This document shows positions 40,255 through 49,865 of a stretch of 64,000 nt of DNA, in pieces. The stretch spans positions 62,001 to 126,000 of the forward strand of contig JACJZH010000006.1 in assembly GCA_020635695.1 (NCBI GenBank), written 5' to 3'. Each line of letters opens with the position of its first letter. Position 1 is the first letter of the stretch. A program made the position numbers and the translations under genes. Source of the DNA: Flavobacteriales bacterium (GTDB taxonomy: Bacteria; Bacteroidota; Bacteroidia; Flavobacteriales_F; PHOS-HE28). A model generated the notes under the pieces. It was not told the DNA's origin. It saw nothing but the letters and a program-made list of their open reading frames with translations, and searched no databases.

Positions 40255-41670
40255 ATGATGAACCAACTCGTGGTGCTTCTCAACCTGATCGGACTTCTGG
40301 TCCTGGACACCTTGTTCCTCGCCGACGTGCGTATCACGCAGGACCTCCCGGCCTCCCTGGCCCCTGGTTCGGAGGTACGTGTGACCGTGGAAGTGGAGAA
40401 GGGGGACCTGTCCGGTTTCGCCAAACTGCAGCTCGACCTGCCGCCGGGACTGTCCGCCACGGCGATCGAGACCAAGGGCGCTTCCTTCACCTATGCCGAC
40501 GGCAAGGCCAAGTTCATCTGGATGTCCCTGCCGTCCTCCCCCTCCTTCCGCATCACCTACACCCTCGCCGCCGCCGCCGATGCGAGCGGCAGTGCGACGA
40601 TCGCCGGGCGTCTGTCCTACATCGAGGACAACGAACGCCGGACCTATGAGATCCCCACGGCCGTGGTGGACCTGGGGCCCTCCGCAGCCATTTCCGAGAG
40701 CGACCCCGTGGTCGGGGAAGAGCTCGTTTCAGCCGCCGGGGCCGCCCCCATCCTGGAGGAGACCGAGGACGAGGCGATCGAGGAGACCGTGGATGGCGGG
40801 ACGGCCGCGGCCACGGCAGCGCCTCCCTCGGACGACACCCCGCAGTCCGGTTCGGATGTCACCGCCTCCCGCACGATCACGGCGATCACGGAAGAGGAGA
40901 TGCTCGTGGAGGTGGTCGTGAAGAAAGGCTCCCTGCGTGGCTTCGGGAAACTGCAGGAGACCATCCCCGCAGGATTCAGCGCCCTGGAAAAGGAAAGCGA
41001 GGACGCCATCTTCACCAGCCAGGACCGGATCGTCAAGTTCGTATGGCTGAACCTGCCCGCCAAGGATGAGCTTCGGATCGTGTACAAGCTTCGGGGGATC
41101 GGCCAGCCCGCCGGCTCGTACGAGGTGTCCGGCTCGTTCGGTTACCTGCAGAACGATGAGACGAGACAGGAACCCGTCGGGGTGTCCACGTTCAAGATCG
41201 GTCCGGACGCCCTGATGGTGTTCGAGGAAATGGCGAACGATGATGCCTCCATGAACAGCATGGACGTCCAGGACGTGGACATGCAGGTCGCGGGTGACGA
41301 CGAGCAGACCGAAGAGGAGCCCGTGGCACAGGCTCCCCCTCCTCCCGCCAAGGGCATCGACCGGATCCCCGCTCCCGAGACAGGGGTCAACTTCAAGGTC
41401 CAGATCACCGCCGCCCACCGCGAAGTGGGGGCCGACTACTTCCGCGAACGCCACAGGTACTCCGGCGACTTCGGCATCGAACGCCACGAGGGCTGGATCA
41501 AGTACGTGACCGGAAAGTTCCCGGACTACCGCGCCGCCCGCGACCAGCGCGAAGCGTTCGTCCGTGCAGGGCACCGCTTCCCGGGCCCCTTCGTGACCGC
41601 CTACGACCAGGGCCGCCGGATCACGGTACAGGAAGCCCTGATGATCAGCAACCAGCAATGGGTGCCCTGA
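40255..41670 (+). CDS. Envelope protein with duplicated beta domain and SPOR-like C-terminus
   Basis: The product is 471 residues with an N-terminal hydrophobic segment (LVVLLNLIGLLVLDTLF). Residues ~30-140 and ~220-330 are an internal duplication: VEVEKGDLSGFAKLQLDLPPG against VVVKKGSLRGFGKLQETIPAG, each followed by a KFIWMSLP / KFVWLNLP strand and a YTLA / YKLR strand. An acidic, low-complexity linker (EETEDEAIEETVDGG) separates them. The C-terminal ~95 residues (VNFKVQITAAHREVG, then IKYVTGKFPDYRAARDQRE) resemble the SPOR-like modules of the next gene. No known family is recognised for the duplicated domain. Confidence 0.8.
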   Translation: MMNQLVVLLNLIGLLVLDTLFLADVRITQDLPASLAPGSEVRVTVEVEKGDLSGFAKLQLDLPPGLSATAIETKGASFTYADGKAKFIWMSLPSSPSFRITYTLAAAADASGSATIAGRLSYIEDNERRTYEIPTAVVDLGPSAAISESDPVVGEELVSAAGAAPILEETEDEAIEETVDGGTAAATAAPPSDDTPQSGSDVTASRTITAITEEEMLVEVVVKKGSLRGFGKLQETIPAGFSALEKESEDAIFTSQDRIVKFVWLNLPAKDELRIVYKLRGIGQPAGSYEVSGSFGYLQNDETRQEPVGVSTFKIGPDALMVFEEMANDDASMNSMDVQDVDMQVAGDDEQTEEEPVAQAPPPPAKGIDRIPAPETGVNFKVQITAAHREVGADYFRERHRYSGDFGIERHEGWIKYVTGKFPDYRAARDQREAFVRAGHRFPGPFVTAYDQGRRITVQEALMISNQQWVP

Positions 41671-41693
41671 CCTCGGCCTGCTGAACGCACCCG

Positions 41694-43760
41694 ATGCGCC
41701 GAACCGCCGATCTCCGATCCTGCCTGGCCGCGAGCCTCGTGGTGGGTTGGTCGTTGGCGGTGGCGCCCGCACAGGTGCAGGCCCAGGACAGTACGTCGGT
41801 CGAGCAACTTCGTCCGACCTTCGGGCTTGGAGCGGGCATGCTGGCCTTCTTCGGGGATGTTGGAGGTGACCACGCGGGGTACAATCCCCTGGTGTCCCGG
41901 CTGGGCTATGAACTGCATGCCTCCACCCCGGTGACCAAATGGCTCGAGTTCGGATTGTTCGCGATGCACGGGCGTGTGGGCGTGAACGAACACTCCCTGG
42001 ACCGGAACCTGAACTTCGAGTCGCGCATCACCACGGGAGGTTTCCGCTTCATCTACAACTTCGATCAATTCCTGGCCCCGGACAGGGTGGTCGAACCGTT
42101 CGTGAGCCTGGGCTTCGAGACCGTGGAGTTCCTGTCCAAGACGGACCACCTGGACGCTGAAGGAAGGCCCTACAACTACTGGAGCGACGGCACCATCCGG
42201 GACATCCCCGAGGATGCCCCCAATGCGGCGGATGCCGTGCTCGTGCAACGGGACTACGTGTACGAAAGCGACATCCGTGAACTCGACCTGGACGGATTCG
42301 GCAAGTACGATGAACGGACCTTCGGGATCCCCGTGGGCATCGGGGCCAGAATGCGCCTGGGTGGCGGTTTCGACCTGCGCCTGAGCTCGACCATGCACTT
42401 CACGTTGACGGACATGATCGACGGCGTCTCCGATGAAAGCACCGGGCAGCGACAGGGGGACGACCGCATGGACCGGATGCTGTTCTCCTCCGTCACGTTC
42501 AGCTACGGGATCGATACGCGTCGCCGGACCAAGGCGGCGAAGCCCACCCTGTCCCCCGAGGAGATGGACCTGCTGGTGCTGAACGAGGATGAGGACGGCG
42601 ATGGCGTGACGGACATGGAGGACCTGTGCCCCGGCACCCCCCCAGGGGTGGCCGTGGACGCGTTCGGTTGTGCCGTGGACAGCGACGGTGACGGGGTCGC
42701 CGATCATCTGGACGATGAACCGGACACCCCGGCGGGCCGGCCGGTGAACGAACGCGGGGTTGGGCTCAGCGACGATGACCTGCTCTCCGCCTACCTCAAC
42801 TACAAGGATTCGGCGAACGCCACCGTGGTCACCGGCGTGGTCGAGTCGATCGGCGGCGCGGGCCCCACGAAGGTCCTGCGTCCCGGAAAACGGACCTATG
42901 TGGTGCAGGTGGGCTCACAACGGGAAGGCATCTCCGAGTCGCTCATGCAGCTGATCCTGAGCATTCCGGACGTCCGCACGGTGGAGCAGGGGGATACCAC
43001 CTTCTACGTGGTGGGCGACTACGACAAGCTACCGGAGGCCGTGAAACGTCAGCTGGCACTTGAGGGTGGCGGGATCAGCGGCCGGGTGATGGCCGAGGAA
43101 CGCGGCAGGTTGATCCCGGTGGATGACGAGGCCGATCGTGTCCGCGAACTGGCCATGGACAGCACCCTGAACGACATGGTGGGCCGGGATGCGGTGATCC
43201 GCGTGCAATTGGGCGCGTTCCGCAGCCGCATTTCCAAGGAGTTGTTCCAGGATGTTCCGGACCTGGTGGTGCTGAAGGGCGACGACGGCCTCACGCGGTA
43301 CTACACCGGCGCTTTCCAGGATGTGAACCAGGCCGCCAGGCACAAGGTGGACATGCTGCTGAAGGGCTTTGACGGGGCCTTCCTGGTGGCCTTCCAGGAA
43401 GGACGCAGGGTATCCCTCCAGCAGGCCGGCGCTCGTCTGACCCGACCGGAGGACCTGGGTAGCACACCCATCGTGGGCATCGATCCGGAGAACGTGCGCT
43501 TCCGCGTGCAGGTCGGCACCTTTGCCGGTAACGTTCCCACCGACGTCATGAGCCGTTACATCGAAGTGGGTGATGTGACCTCCGTGACCAGCACGGATGC
43601 CGTGCGTTACTTCTATGGCACCTATGAGACCCGCGCTGCTGCGGAGCTGGCCAAACGCGAGATGCAATACCTCGGGTTCGAGGATGCGTTCGTCGTCGGG
43701 GATGTGAACGGGCGCATCATCCCCGCCGATGAGGCGGAGCAGCTGCGCCAGGGTGAGTGA
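41694..43760 (+). CDS. Outer-membrane beta-barrel protein with TSP3 repeats and SPOR-like modules
   Basis: The product is 688 residues. The signal peptide ends AQVQAQ. Residues ~35-280 look like an outer-membrane barrel (FGLGAGMLAFFGDVGG, RITTGGFRFIYNF, LFSSVTFSYGID). DEDGDGVTDMEDLCPGTPPG and DSDGDGVADHLDDEPDTPAG are calcium-binding thrombospondin type 3 repeats. The C-terminal half holds three related modules (YVVQVGSQREG, IRVQLGAFRSR, FRVQVGTFAGN) whose V-Q-[LIV]-G start and later GDY/TGAF/GTY strand suit SPOR peptidoglycan-binding folds. The protein probably links the outer membrane and the cell wall. It is 23 bases after its neighbour. Confidence 0.82.
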   Translation: MRRTADLRSCLAASLVVGWSLAVAPAQVQAQDSTSVEQLRPTFGLGAGMLAFFGDVGGDHAGYNPLVSRLGYELHASTPVTKWLEFGLFAMHGRVGVNEHSLDRNLNFESRITTGGFRFIYNFDQFLAPDRVVEPFVSLGFETVEFLSKTDHLDAEGRPYNYWSDGTIRDIPEDAPNAADAVLVQRDYVYESDIRELDLDGFGKYDERTFGIPVGIGARMRLGGGFDLRLSSTMHFTLTDMIDGVSDESTGQRQGDDRMDRMLFSSVTFSYGIDTRRRTKAAKPTLSPEEMDLLVLNEDEDGDGVTDMEDLCPGTPPGVAVDAFGCAVDSDGDGVADHLDDEPDTPAGRPVNERGVGLSDDDLLSAYLNYKDSANATVVTGVVESIGGAGPTKVLRPGKRTYVVQVGSQREGISESLMQLILSIPDVRTVEQGDTTFYVVGDYDKLPEAVKRQLALEGGGISGRVMAEERGRLIPVDDEADRVRELAMDSTLNDMVGRDAVIRVQLGAFRSRISKELFQDVPDLVVLKGDDGLTRYYTGAFQDVNQAARHKVDMLLKGFDGAFLVAFQEGRRVSLQQAGARLTRPEDLGSTPIVGIDPENVRFRVQVGTFAGNVPTDVMSRYIEVGDVTSVTSTDAVRYFYGTYETRAAAELAKREMQYLGFEDAFVVGDVNGRIIPADEAEQLRQGE

Positions 43761-43822
43761 ACGGGGCCATGGGACCGTCTCCCCTGCGATCGTCGTAAAC
43801 TTGCTGGAAACTGACCCGATCC

Positions 43823-44161
43823 ATGACCATGATCCGTTCCATCCTTTTCAGCCTGCTGATCGGCCTTTCCATGGGCGCCCATGCCCAGGGATCCGCGGCA
43901 CCCGCCACGCAACATGTGTATGTCATGGGGCAGCTGGGGCAACACACGGTGGTCACCGACATCATCCAGGTGGATGCCGCCCTCACGAACAACGCCATCC
44001 TGGAACAGATGAAGGCGACGGACCCGGTGGTGCAGCGGCTGCGGTCCACGAGCGTGGCCCGCTTCCCTGACGCCGAGACGGCCGGAACGGAACTGGCGGA
44101 GATCCGGGCCAAACTGGCCACCACGGGCAAGACCGTGGAACCCTCCTCCAAGTTCCGCTGA
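43823..44161 (+). CDS. Small secreted protein, function unknown
   Basis: The product is 112 residues. The signal peptide MTMIRSILFSLLIGLSMGAHAQ is clear, leaving a mature part of ~90 residues with a QHVYVMGQLGQHTVVTDIIQVD opening, a helical middle, and a basic end (EPSSKFR). It has no cysteine and no membrane segment. I recognise no family. A TAAACTTG box (43796-43803) lies 19 bases upstream and an intrinsic terminator follows, so it is probably a single-gene transcript. Confidence 0.72.
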   Translation: MTMIRSILFSLLIGLSMGAHAQGSAAPATQHVYVMGQLGQHTVVTDIIQVDAALTNNAILEQMKATDPVVQRLRSTSVARFPDAETAGTELAEIRAKLATTGKTVEPSSKFR

Positions 44162-44184
44162 GGAGCACGACCCACGCCATGAAG

Positions 44185-44207
44185 AAAGGCGCCTTGCGGC
44201 GCCTTTT
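44185..44207 (+). terminator. Intrinsic terminator after the small secreted protein
   Basis: Stem AAAGGCGCC / GGCGCCTTT with loop TTGC and a short T tract. It is between convergent genes and may act on both. Confidence 0.8.
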
Positions 44208-44229
44208 CTCTTTGGAACACGCCCCAGGC

Positions 44230-45888
44230 TCAGCGATGCATCACGCTCACACGAGCGGCAGGATGGACGGTCTCTCCGGCAATGACCCGCACCAGGTAGA
44301 ACCCGGAGGTCAGGTCGGAAACCGGGATCGTCGTACGGCCGGTACTCAGCGGGACCTCCGACCGCACCACGCGACCTGAGGCGTCCAGCAGTTCGATCCG
44401 GTCCACCCGGGTGAGGCCGTCCGGATACTCCACGACCAGTCGGTCGTCCGCAGGATTGGGGAATACCAGCAGCCCCTCCTCCTGTGCACGCTCACCGATC
44501 CCGACGTTCCCACAGGGATCGTAACTGCCGTCGAAGGTGGTCTGGCCCGTGTTCCCCGGATCCAACCAGACCCGGAGCTTTTCGTTGGCAGGATTCGGAT
44601 TGGAGTTCCAGTGACGGTCCATCTTTCCGTAGTAGTCCGGTTGGTTCTGGCCTCCGGGCACCACCGAGTTGCAGTAGGAACCGCCTCCGGTGAGGGTACC
44701 CACGATCCGCCCGGCCGAGTTGAAGATCGGAGAGCCGGAGGAACCACCTTCGGTGACACCATGCCCGTTCGTGGTACCGCTCCAGATCACCCGCCAGTGG
44801 GTCTGGCTGGCGCCCCAGGAAGAGGAAATGAGGTTGGAGGTGTACGTGCTGATCTTCTTCTCATCGCCAGCCGGATGGTGGATGGAAACCCCGCTGCTCC
44901 CACCCGTACCGGTGGCGTCCCAGCCGTTCCAATACGGCCCGTAGCTGGGCGGAACGGGATCCTCCGTTTCCACCAGCAGGAAATCGGACCCCGTGTTGCC
45001 TCCCCCATCGTTGCTGTCCGCCCTCCTGATGCATCCGGTCATCACCTTGCTCGCCGAGGCGAATCCCTGGTCGCATCCGGTACGCTGGTACTTGAAGTAG
45101 AACTTCCACTGCTGGAAGTCGGCAGTGCTCGAGTTCACGCCGCAGTGCAGTGCGGTCAGGATGAACGGGCGGCAATCGGAGGCCGTGTTGTTCACCAGGG
45201 AACCTGAGCACCAGCCCAACTGGCTTCCCTCCTTCACCCGAAGGCGTACCACGCCGTCCGATTCCTCCTGCCAACCGTTGCCTTCCGGTACACAGACCAC
45301 GTCCACTTGACAGTCCTGTGCCTTGGCGGCGCCCACACCCCGGTAGGCATGGCCCACTCCCGTGATCCGCAGGCTGCCCTCACCGATGGCGGCGGCCGGC
45401 TCCAGGAACTCCACCACGCAGGCCTCACCGAGCACCTGCTCCGAGCTGAACACCCCGTCCGTACCGGCATGGCGCTGGTCATATCCACCCAACACCTGTG
45501 CCCCATCGGCGGAATAGACGTGCAGAAGACCACCGGTCGGAACACGAAGGTCCTCGAAGAACACTTCCACGGCCAGGGCGCCAGGGCTTTCCACCTGAAG
45601 TCTCCATAGCCGGTCACCGTTGGGAAGCACCGTCCAGAGGCCCGTGGTCAGGAGGTCCGCATGGACCGGGACCACACGGCCGTACATGGGAAGGGCTCCT
45701 GCAGCGTCCCTGGTCGCATCTTCCGCCATCACGGCATCCATGTCCAGTCCCGGGGAACGAAGGACCGGTACGTCCTCCGTACCGAGTTGGACCAATAACC
45801 CGTAAGGAGCGCCCTTGATGTACTCCTGTGCCAGGCCCGGACCCGCCATGGCCACCAACAGGGCGGCCGTCAAGATCTTCTTCTGCAT
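44230..45888 (-). CDS. Secreted trypsin-like (lysyl endopeptidase-type) serine protease with T9SS type A domain
   Basis: The product is 552 residues. The signal peptide MQKKILTAALLVAMAGPGLAQ is followed by a prodomain. The catalytic domain resembles Achromobacter lysyl endopeptidase: CSGSLVNNTASDCRPFILTALHCG carries the histidine, TGSDFLLVE the aspartate, and TEGGSSGSPIF the serine. Several cysteines (CQVDVVC, GWCSG, GCDQG, TGCIR) support disulfides. The C-terminal ~80 residues (LLVFPNPADDRLVVEY..., LTSGFYLVRV) are a T9SS type A sorting domain. It is a probable extracellular protein-degrading enzyme. TACCTTGT at 45918-45925 is a candidate -7 box. Confidence 0.9.
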   Translation of the reverse strand: MQKKILTAALLVAMAGPGLAQEYIKGAPYGLLVQLGTEDVPVLRSPGLDMDAVMAEDATRDAAGALPMYGRVVPVHADLLTTGLWTVLPNGDRLWRLQVESPGALAVEVFFEDLRVPTGGLLHVYSADGAQVLGGYDQRHAGTDGVFSSEQVLGEACVVEFLEPAAAIGEGSLRITGVGHAYRGVGAAKAQDCQVDVVCVPEGNGWQEESDGVVRLRVKEGSQLGWCSGSLVNNTASDCRPFILTALHCGVNSSTADFQQWKFYFKYQRTGCDQGFASASKVMTGCIRRADSNDGGGNTGSDFLLVETEDPVPPSYGPYWNGWDATGTGGSSGVSIHHPAGDEKKISTYTSNLISSSWGASQTHWRVIWSGTTNGHGVTEGGSSGSPIFNSAGRIVGTLTGGGSYCNSVVPGGQNQPDYYGKMDRHWNSNPNPANEKLRVWLDPGNTGQTTFDGSYDPCGNVGIGERAQEEGLLVFPNPADDRLVVEYPDGLTRVDRIELLDASGRVVRSEVPLSTGRTTIPVSDLTSGFYLVRVIAGETVHPAARVSVMHR

Positions 45889-45986
45889 GCTTGAAATGAT
45901 GTTCTGATAGCGCGACCACAAGGTACACCGATCGGCCGGTCCGTTCCGGGGCACCGTCCTGCGCACTCCATGGATCCCAACAAATG

Positions 45987-46014
45987 GAAAGGGACCTCCG
46001 CAGAGGTCCCTTTC
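45987..46014 (-). terminator. Hairpin terminator after the large T9SS type B gene
   Basis: A perfect 12-bp stem (GAAAGGGACCTC and its complement) with a 4-nt loop, 21 bases after the stop at 46035 in the direction of transcription. Only a short T-rich stretch follows. Confidence 0.7.
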
Positions 46015-46034
46015 ACCGGTCGAATGGCCCTTGG

Positions 46035-49000
46035 TCAGCGGACCAAGGTGATGTGTCCGGTCTTCTCGAAGCTATCGCCGTTCAATCCCTTGCCGTTGAA
46101 GACGTAGTAGTACGTTCCGTCGGGCACGTCATTGGCCGGCTTCCAGATGGTGTTGTTGCCGTCACGCACGTTCCGGGTCTCATGCACCAGCATGCCCCAG
46201 CGGTTGAAGACCTTGAAGGAGAAGGTGTCGAAACCGCGGAAGTCGAGGAACGCGAAGGTGTCGTTCTCACCATCGCCGTTCGGGGAGAACACGTTGGGGA
46301 TCTCCACGATCGGCTGGTCGAGCACGATCACCGTATCCACGAAGAGCCCCACGCAGCCGTTCACGCTCGTGCCCTGCAGGGTGACCACGTATACGCCGGG
46401 TCCTTGGAACGTGTAGTTCGGGAATTGATCGGTGGAACCGTCCCCGTTCCCGAAGTTCCATACGAAGGAGGTGACGTCGCTGGCCGAGGTGTTGTTGAAG
46501 TAGGGCGCGAAGGGGTACACACCCTCGTCGGGCTGCGGAATGAAGCTCACATCGGCCGGCGGATACCAACCCACGGTCACATCCGCGGTGCTCTCGCAAC
46601 CGGAACCGGTCTCGCCCACCGTCACCGTGTAGGTGATCGGGCTGCTCGGCGGGGTCACGTTCGGGTTGGCCGAAGTGGCATCGTCCAGACCCACGGTCGG
46701 GCTCCAGCTGTACTCCAGGTCGTTCAGGTCCACACCACCGCAGTACACCAGGCGGATGTTCGGGCGGTCACCGGAAGTGGTGATGAATCCCGTGTTGTCA
46801 CACATGTTGGTGAAATCGTCGAAGTCCCACTGCACGGAGTTGAACGTCGTCGTCGTGTAGGTATTGGGACAGTTCTGCGTGAAGCCCGGCAGGGCGATCA
46901 TGTCGAAGCACACCTCGACCACCAGGTTCGATACCCCATCCCAGTTGAAGGAGACCGGCAGCGCGAACATGTTCCAGCCCGGTGCCACGTCCAGCGTATC
47001 CGCGGAGAACACCTCCGTGAGACCTTGCACGTAATTCTGACCGGTCATCTCGTCCAGGGTCGTGCAGCCCACCTTCACGCTGTAGTTCAGGTATTGGTCC
47101 GCCGCCGTCGCGGGGATCACGGTCACGTCAAAGCCCAGCTCGTTGATCTTGCCTCCGGCGAATCCCAGGGCCTGCAACTCGCTGGCCAGATAGAGCATCT
47201 GGACACGTCCGGACTTGTAGAAGTTGCCGAACACACTTGGCGGGAAGGTGCCCGTAGCGGGGGTCGCGTTGGTCCCATCACCCACGTCGCCCACCGAGAG
47301 CGGACCGCAGCAGGGACCGTCATAGAGCCCGCAGAACCCCGGCAGCGTGCAATCCAGGGTCACCTGGAACTGGGTGGTGCCTCCTTCGCAAACGAACTCA
47401 TCGGACTGGGTCACCGAGATGTCCGGGTTGTAGCCTGGCGTTACGATCACCTGTAGCGTGGTGTCCTGCTTCACGCACCCATCAGGGCTCGTGATCTCCA
47501 CCAGATACTCGAAGGTACCTGGCTGCACGTAGGTTCCCACGGGGTTCCCCAGCGTCGGGTTGCTCAGGTACAGGTCTGGGGTCCACTCGAACGTGTACCC
47601 TGGTTGGTTCGGGTTCAAGGTGGTGTTGAACTGCACCTGCTCCCCCAGGCACACCACGGTGTCGCTCTGGGTCACCTGGAAGGTGAAGTCGGGTACCACG
47701 AAGACGGTGACGGTGTCGCCGTTGATGCACGAGCCGGTCAGGTCACTGGTCACGATGTAGGTCGTGGTGTTGTCCGGGTCGGCGATCGGGTTCTCACAGG
47801 GGTTGCAGGTGAAGTTGACACCCACCTGGATGGGATCGCCGCTGAGCACCGACCAGGTGAACTGGGTCCCGCCCTCGGCGTTCAGTTGCGCCACCTGGTC
47901 TCCACAGATGGTCTGATCAGGACCGGCCGAGGTACGTTCCAACACGTTCACCGAGTACACGAACGTGTTGAAACCCACGATCGGACAGGCGTTGTCGCTC
48001 ACCGTCACGATGAACGGGAAGAAGCCGGAAGTCCCGGGAGTGGCCTCCCAACAGACCGTGACCGTGATGGGGTTCGTACCCGTGTAGCTGAAGGTGGCAC
48101 CAGGAAGGTTCTGTACCACGTTCGAGACCGCGTTCAAGGTGTCGCCCGCATCGGGGTCCAGGTAGGTCATCTCGAAGCAGAACCCATCCGATTCACACAG
48201 TTCCACCGAATAGGGGCCCGTCTGGACCGCACCATTCCCCTGGAAGTTGGAGATCTCGCCTTGGTTGGGATCCAATGGCTGGTTCGTGCAGGGGTAACCC
48301 ACGAACTGCATGTCCCGCATCACGGTCCCGATGGGCTCGGGGGGTGAAACGTCCGTGTCCCACTGCGTGATCTCCATGACCACCACCCAGTTGCCCTGCT
48401 GGTTCAGGGTGAAGGTCACCAGACCGGTCACCGGATCCCAGGTCAGGCCGGTGATGGGCTCGTTGGGGGTGTAAGGGAACACATAGGCGAGCGGGTTTCC
48501 CCCAGCTTCCATGGCGGAGATCAGCTGGTAGGAAAGCGAATCCCCATCCACATCGAATCCGCCGTAGCTGTAGGACACGGTGGTGCCCAGGCAGACATAG
48601 GGAATGGGCTCGTTGGTGAACTGGGGGGAGTTGTCGCAGGGAGAGAGCGCATTGTTCAGGGTTCCCTCGATGTAGGTGTCCTGAAGGTCCGGGTTCGTGA
48701 GGTTCTGAATGGCATTGTTCCGGCAGCAGAGGCTCCAGCTCAGCGTCCACGTGTCGCAGGCCTCCAGGTCCACGATGGCGGTGTACACGTACATCTCGAT
48801 GCCGGGCAAAAAGCCCCCGTTGCAGGTGCTGTTGCCGATATCCTGGGCACAGAGCTGCGACACCTCGACGGCCGGAGCCGCCGTCACCTGAAAGGAGAAG
48901 TTGTCGCACGGGCTGTTGGCGAATACGGTCTCGGTGGTACTGACATCGATCCCCGCACAATCCCGGTAGAGGATCAGGGTGACCTCGTAGGAATCGCCAC

Positions 49001-49100
49001 CGAGGCATTCCCAAAGGAGCTCTCCACCGGAAATGTGGGAGGCGGACGCCGAGAACGTCAGGGACGCTGCGGCCAGCAGACTGAGTAGGCTACGCTTCAT
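46035..49100 (-). CDS. Large surface/secreted protein with PKD-like domains and T9SS type B sorting domain
   Basis: The product is 1021 residues. The signal peptide MKRSLLSLLAAASLTFSASA is followed by a cysteine-rich start (SHISGGELLWECLGGDSYEVTLILYRDCAG) common in Bacteroidota gliding-associated proteins. Repeated Ig/PKD-like segments follow, including EFSWSPTVGLDD-type and FVWNFGNGDGSTDQFPNYTF near residue 900. The C-terminus (NVFSPNGDGENDTFAFLDFRG..., FKVFNRWGMLVHET, DGTYYYVFNGKG) is the gliding-motility-associated type B sorting domain, which usually leaves proteins anchored or released by the PorP/SprF-linked route. Adhesin or matrix function is inferred. Confidence 0.88.
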   Translation of the reverse strand: MKRSLLSLLAAASLTFSASASHISGGELLWECLGGDSYEVTLILYRDCAGIDVSTTETVFANSPCDNFSFQVTAAPAVEVSQLCAQDIGNSTCNGGFLPGIEMYVYTAIVDLEACDTWTLSWSLCCRNNAIQNLTNPDLQDTYIEGTLNNALSPCDNSPQFTNEPIPYVCLGTTVSYSYGGFDVDGDSLSYQLISAMEAGGNPLAYVFPYTPNEPITGLTWDPVTGLVTFTLNQQGNWVVVMEITQWDTDVSPPEPIGTVMRDMQFVGYPCTNQPLDPNQGEISNFQGNGAVQTGPYSVELCESDGFCFEMTYLDPDAGDTLNAVSNVVQNLPGATFSYTGTNPITVTVCWEATPGTSGFFPFIVTVSDNACPIVGFNTFVYSVNVLERTSAGPDQTICGDQVAQLNAEGGTQFTWSVLSGDPIQVGVNFTCNPCENPIADPDNTTTYIVTSDLTGSCINGDTVTVFVVPDFTFQVTQSDTVVCLGEQVQFNTTLNPNQPGYTFEWTPDLYLSNPTLGNPVGTYVQPGTFEYLVEITSPDGCVKQDTTLQVIVTPGYNPDISVTQSDEFVCEGGTTQFQVTLDCTLPGFCGLYDGPCCGPLSVGDVGDGTNATPATGTFPPSVFGNFYKSGRVQMLYLASELQALGFAGGKINELGFDVTVIPATAADQYLNYSVKVGCTTLDEMTGQNYVQGLTEVFSADTLDVAPGWNMFALPVSFNWDGVSNLVVEVCFDMIALPGFTQNCPNTYTTTTFNSVQWDFDDFTNMCDNTGFITTSGDRPNIRLVYCGGVDLNDLEYSWSPTVGLDDATSANPNVTPPSSPITYTVTVGETGSGCESTADVTVGWYPPADVSFIPQPDEGVYPFAPYFNNTSASDVTSFVWNFGNGDGSTDQFPNYTFQGPGVYVVTLQGTSVNGCVGLFVDTVIVLDQPIVEIPNVFSPNGDGENDTFAFLDFRGFDTFSFKVFNRWGMLVHETRNVRDGNNTIWKPANDVPDGTYYYVFNGKGLNGDSFEKTGHITLVR

Positions 49101-49120
49101 GGATGGTAACTGTGAGCGGT

Positions 49121-49128
49121 CGAAGATA
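49121..49128 (-). promoter_or_regulatory. -7 box TATCTTCG of the large T9SS type B gene
   Basis: TANNTTCG variant 20 bases before the ATG at 49100. Confidence 0.45.
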
Positions 49129-49236
49129 AGCTTCCTGCCCAACAAGACCCGGTCCGGGCCAACGGGGCGTTCGGAACCATGACGCGGGCCATGCCAACGG
49201 GGTTGTCCGGTGCCGGAAAGACCTCTGGTACAGGCC

Positions 49237-49244
49237 TACCTTTG
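49237..49244 (+). promoter_or_regulatory. -7 box TACCTTTG of the MORN protein gene
   Basis: Exact TANNTTTG match ending 5 bases before the ATG at 49250, predicting an almost leaderless transcript. Confidence 0.5.
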
Positions 49245-49249
49245 CGGAC

Positions 49250-49789
49250 ATGCGTTGGTCGCCATCCGGCCTTGTCCCTTGGGCCCTGCTCACCCTGGCG
49301 GTCTCCCCGCTGTCCGCTCAGCCCGACACCCTGTTCGTCGCCTCGGGGGATTCGGTGTACCGCTATCCGGTGGAGTACGAGCCGATCCTTCAGACCGAAC
49401 AGTTCAAAAGGCGGGGATGGTATGCCTTCGACAGCACGCGCACGGCCGTGACCCTCGATTACAAACGAGGTCGGCCGAGCGGTGTGTACAGGGCCTACTA
49501 TCCGGACGGCAAACCCCTCGTGTTCGCCGTTTACGGCTGGGGCAGCCTGCACGGGGACTGGACGGAGTACGATGAGTTCGGGAGAGTGGTGGTCAAGGGC
49601 CAGTACAGGGACGGCCAGCGATCGGGCACGTGGGCCTTCCGCGATCAGGGCATCGTAGGGCACTACAAGGACGGCCTGAAGCATGGCAAGTGGAAATACT
49701 ACGACCGGAACGACCGGCTGATCCGTGTGGAGAAATACCGCCAGGGCGAGCTCCTGCCTGGACATACCTACCGGATGGGGCCTCGCTGA
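49250..49789 (+). CDS. Secreted MORN-repeat variant protein (YwqK-like)
   Basis: The product is 179 residues with a signal peptide ending AVSPLSAQ. From residue ~75, MORN-variant repeats follow: GVYRAYYPDGKPLV, GDWTEYDEFGRVVVKGQY, SGTWAFRDQGIVGHYKDG, and HGKWKYYDRNDRLIRVEKY. Such G-x-W-x-x-Y-x-x-[DN]-G repeats form beta hairpins; relatives are often called YwqK-family proteins although any toxin-antitoxin role is unproven. It is divergent from the large T9SS gene and followed 76 bases later by the S41 protease. Confidence 0.85.
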   Translation: MRWSPSGLVPWALLTLAVSPLSAQPDTLFVASGDSVYRYPVEYEPILQTEQFKRRGWYAFDSTRTAVTLDYKRGRPSGVYRAYYPDGKPLVFAVYGWGSLHGDWTEYDEFGRVVVKGQYRDGQRSGTWAFRDQGIVGHYKDGLKHGKWKYYDRNDRLIRVEKYRQGELLPGHTYRMGPR

Positions 49790-49799
49790 CCTTAACGTT

Positions 49800-49807
49800 C
49801 GTTAACG
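49800..49807. promoter_or_regulatory. Palindrome CGTTAACG upstream of the S41 protease gene
   Basis: The 8-bp palindrome lies 58 bases before the ATG. The same sequence recurs 66 bases before the DUF1573 gene (51491-51498). It could be a shared operator, or chance. Confidence 0.3.
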
Positions 49808-49865
49808 ACCCGTGGCAACCCATCGGGCCGCCCTTGCGTTAACTTGTCATCCTTTCCAGTTGACC

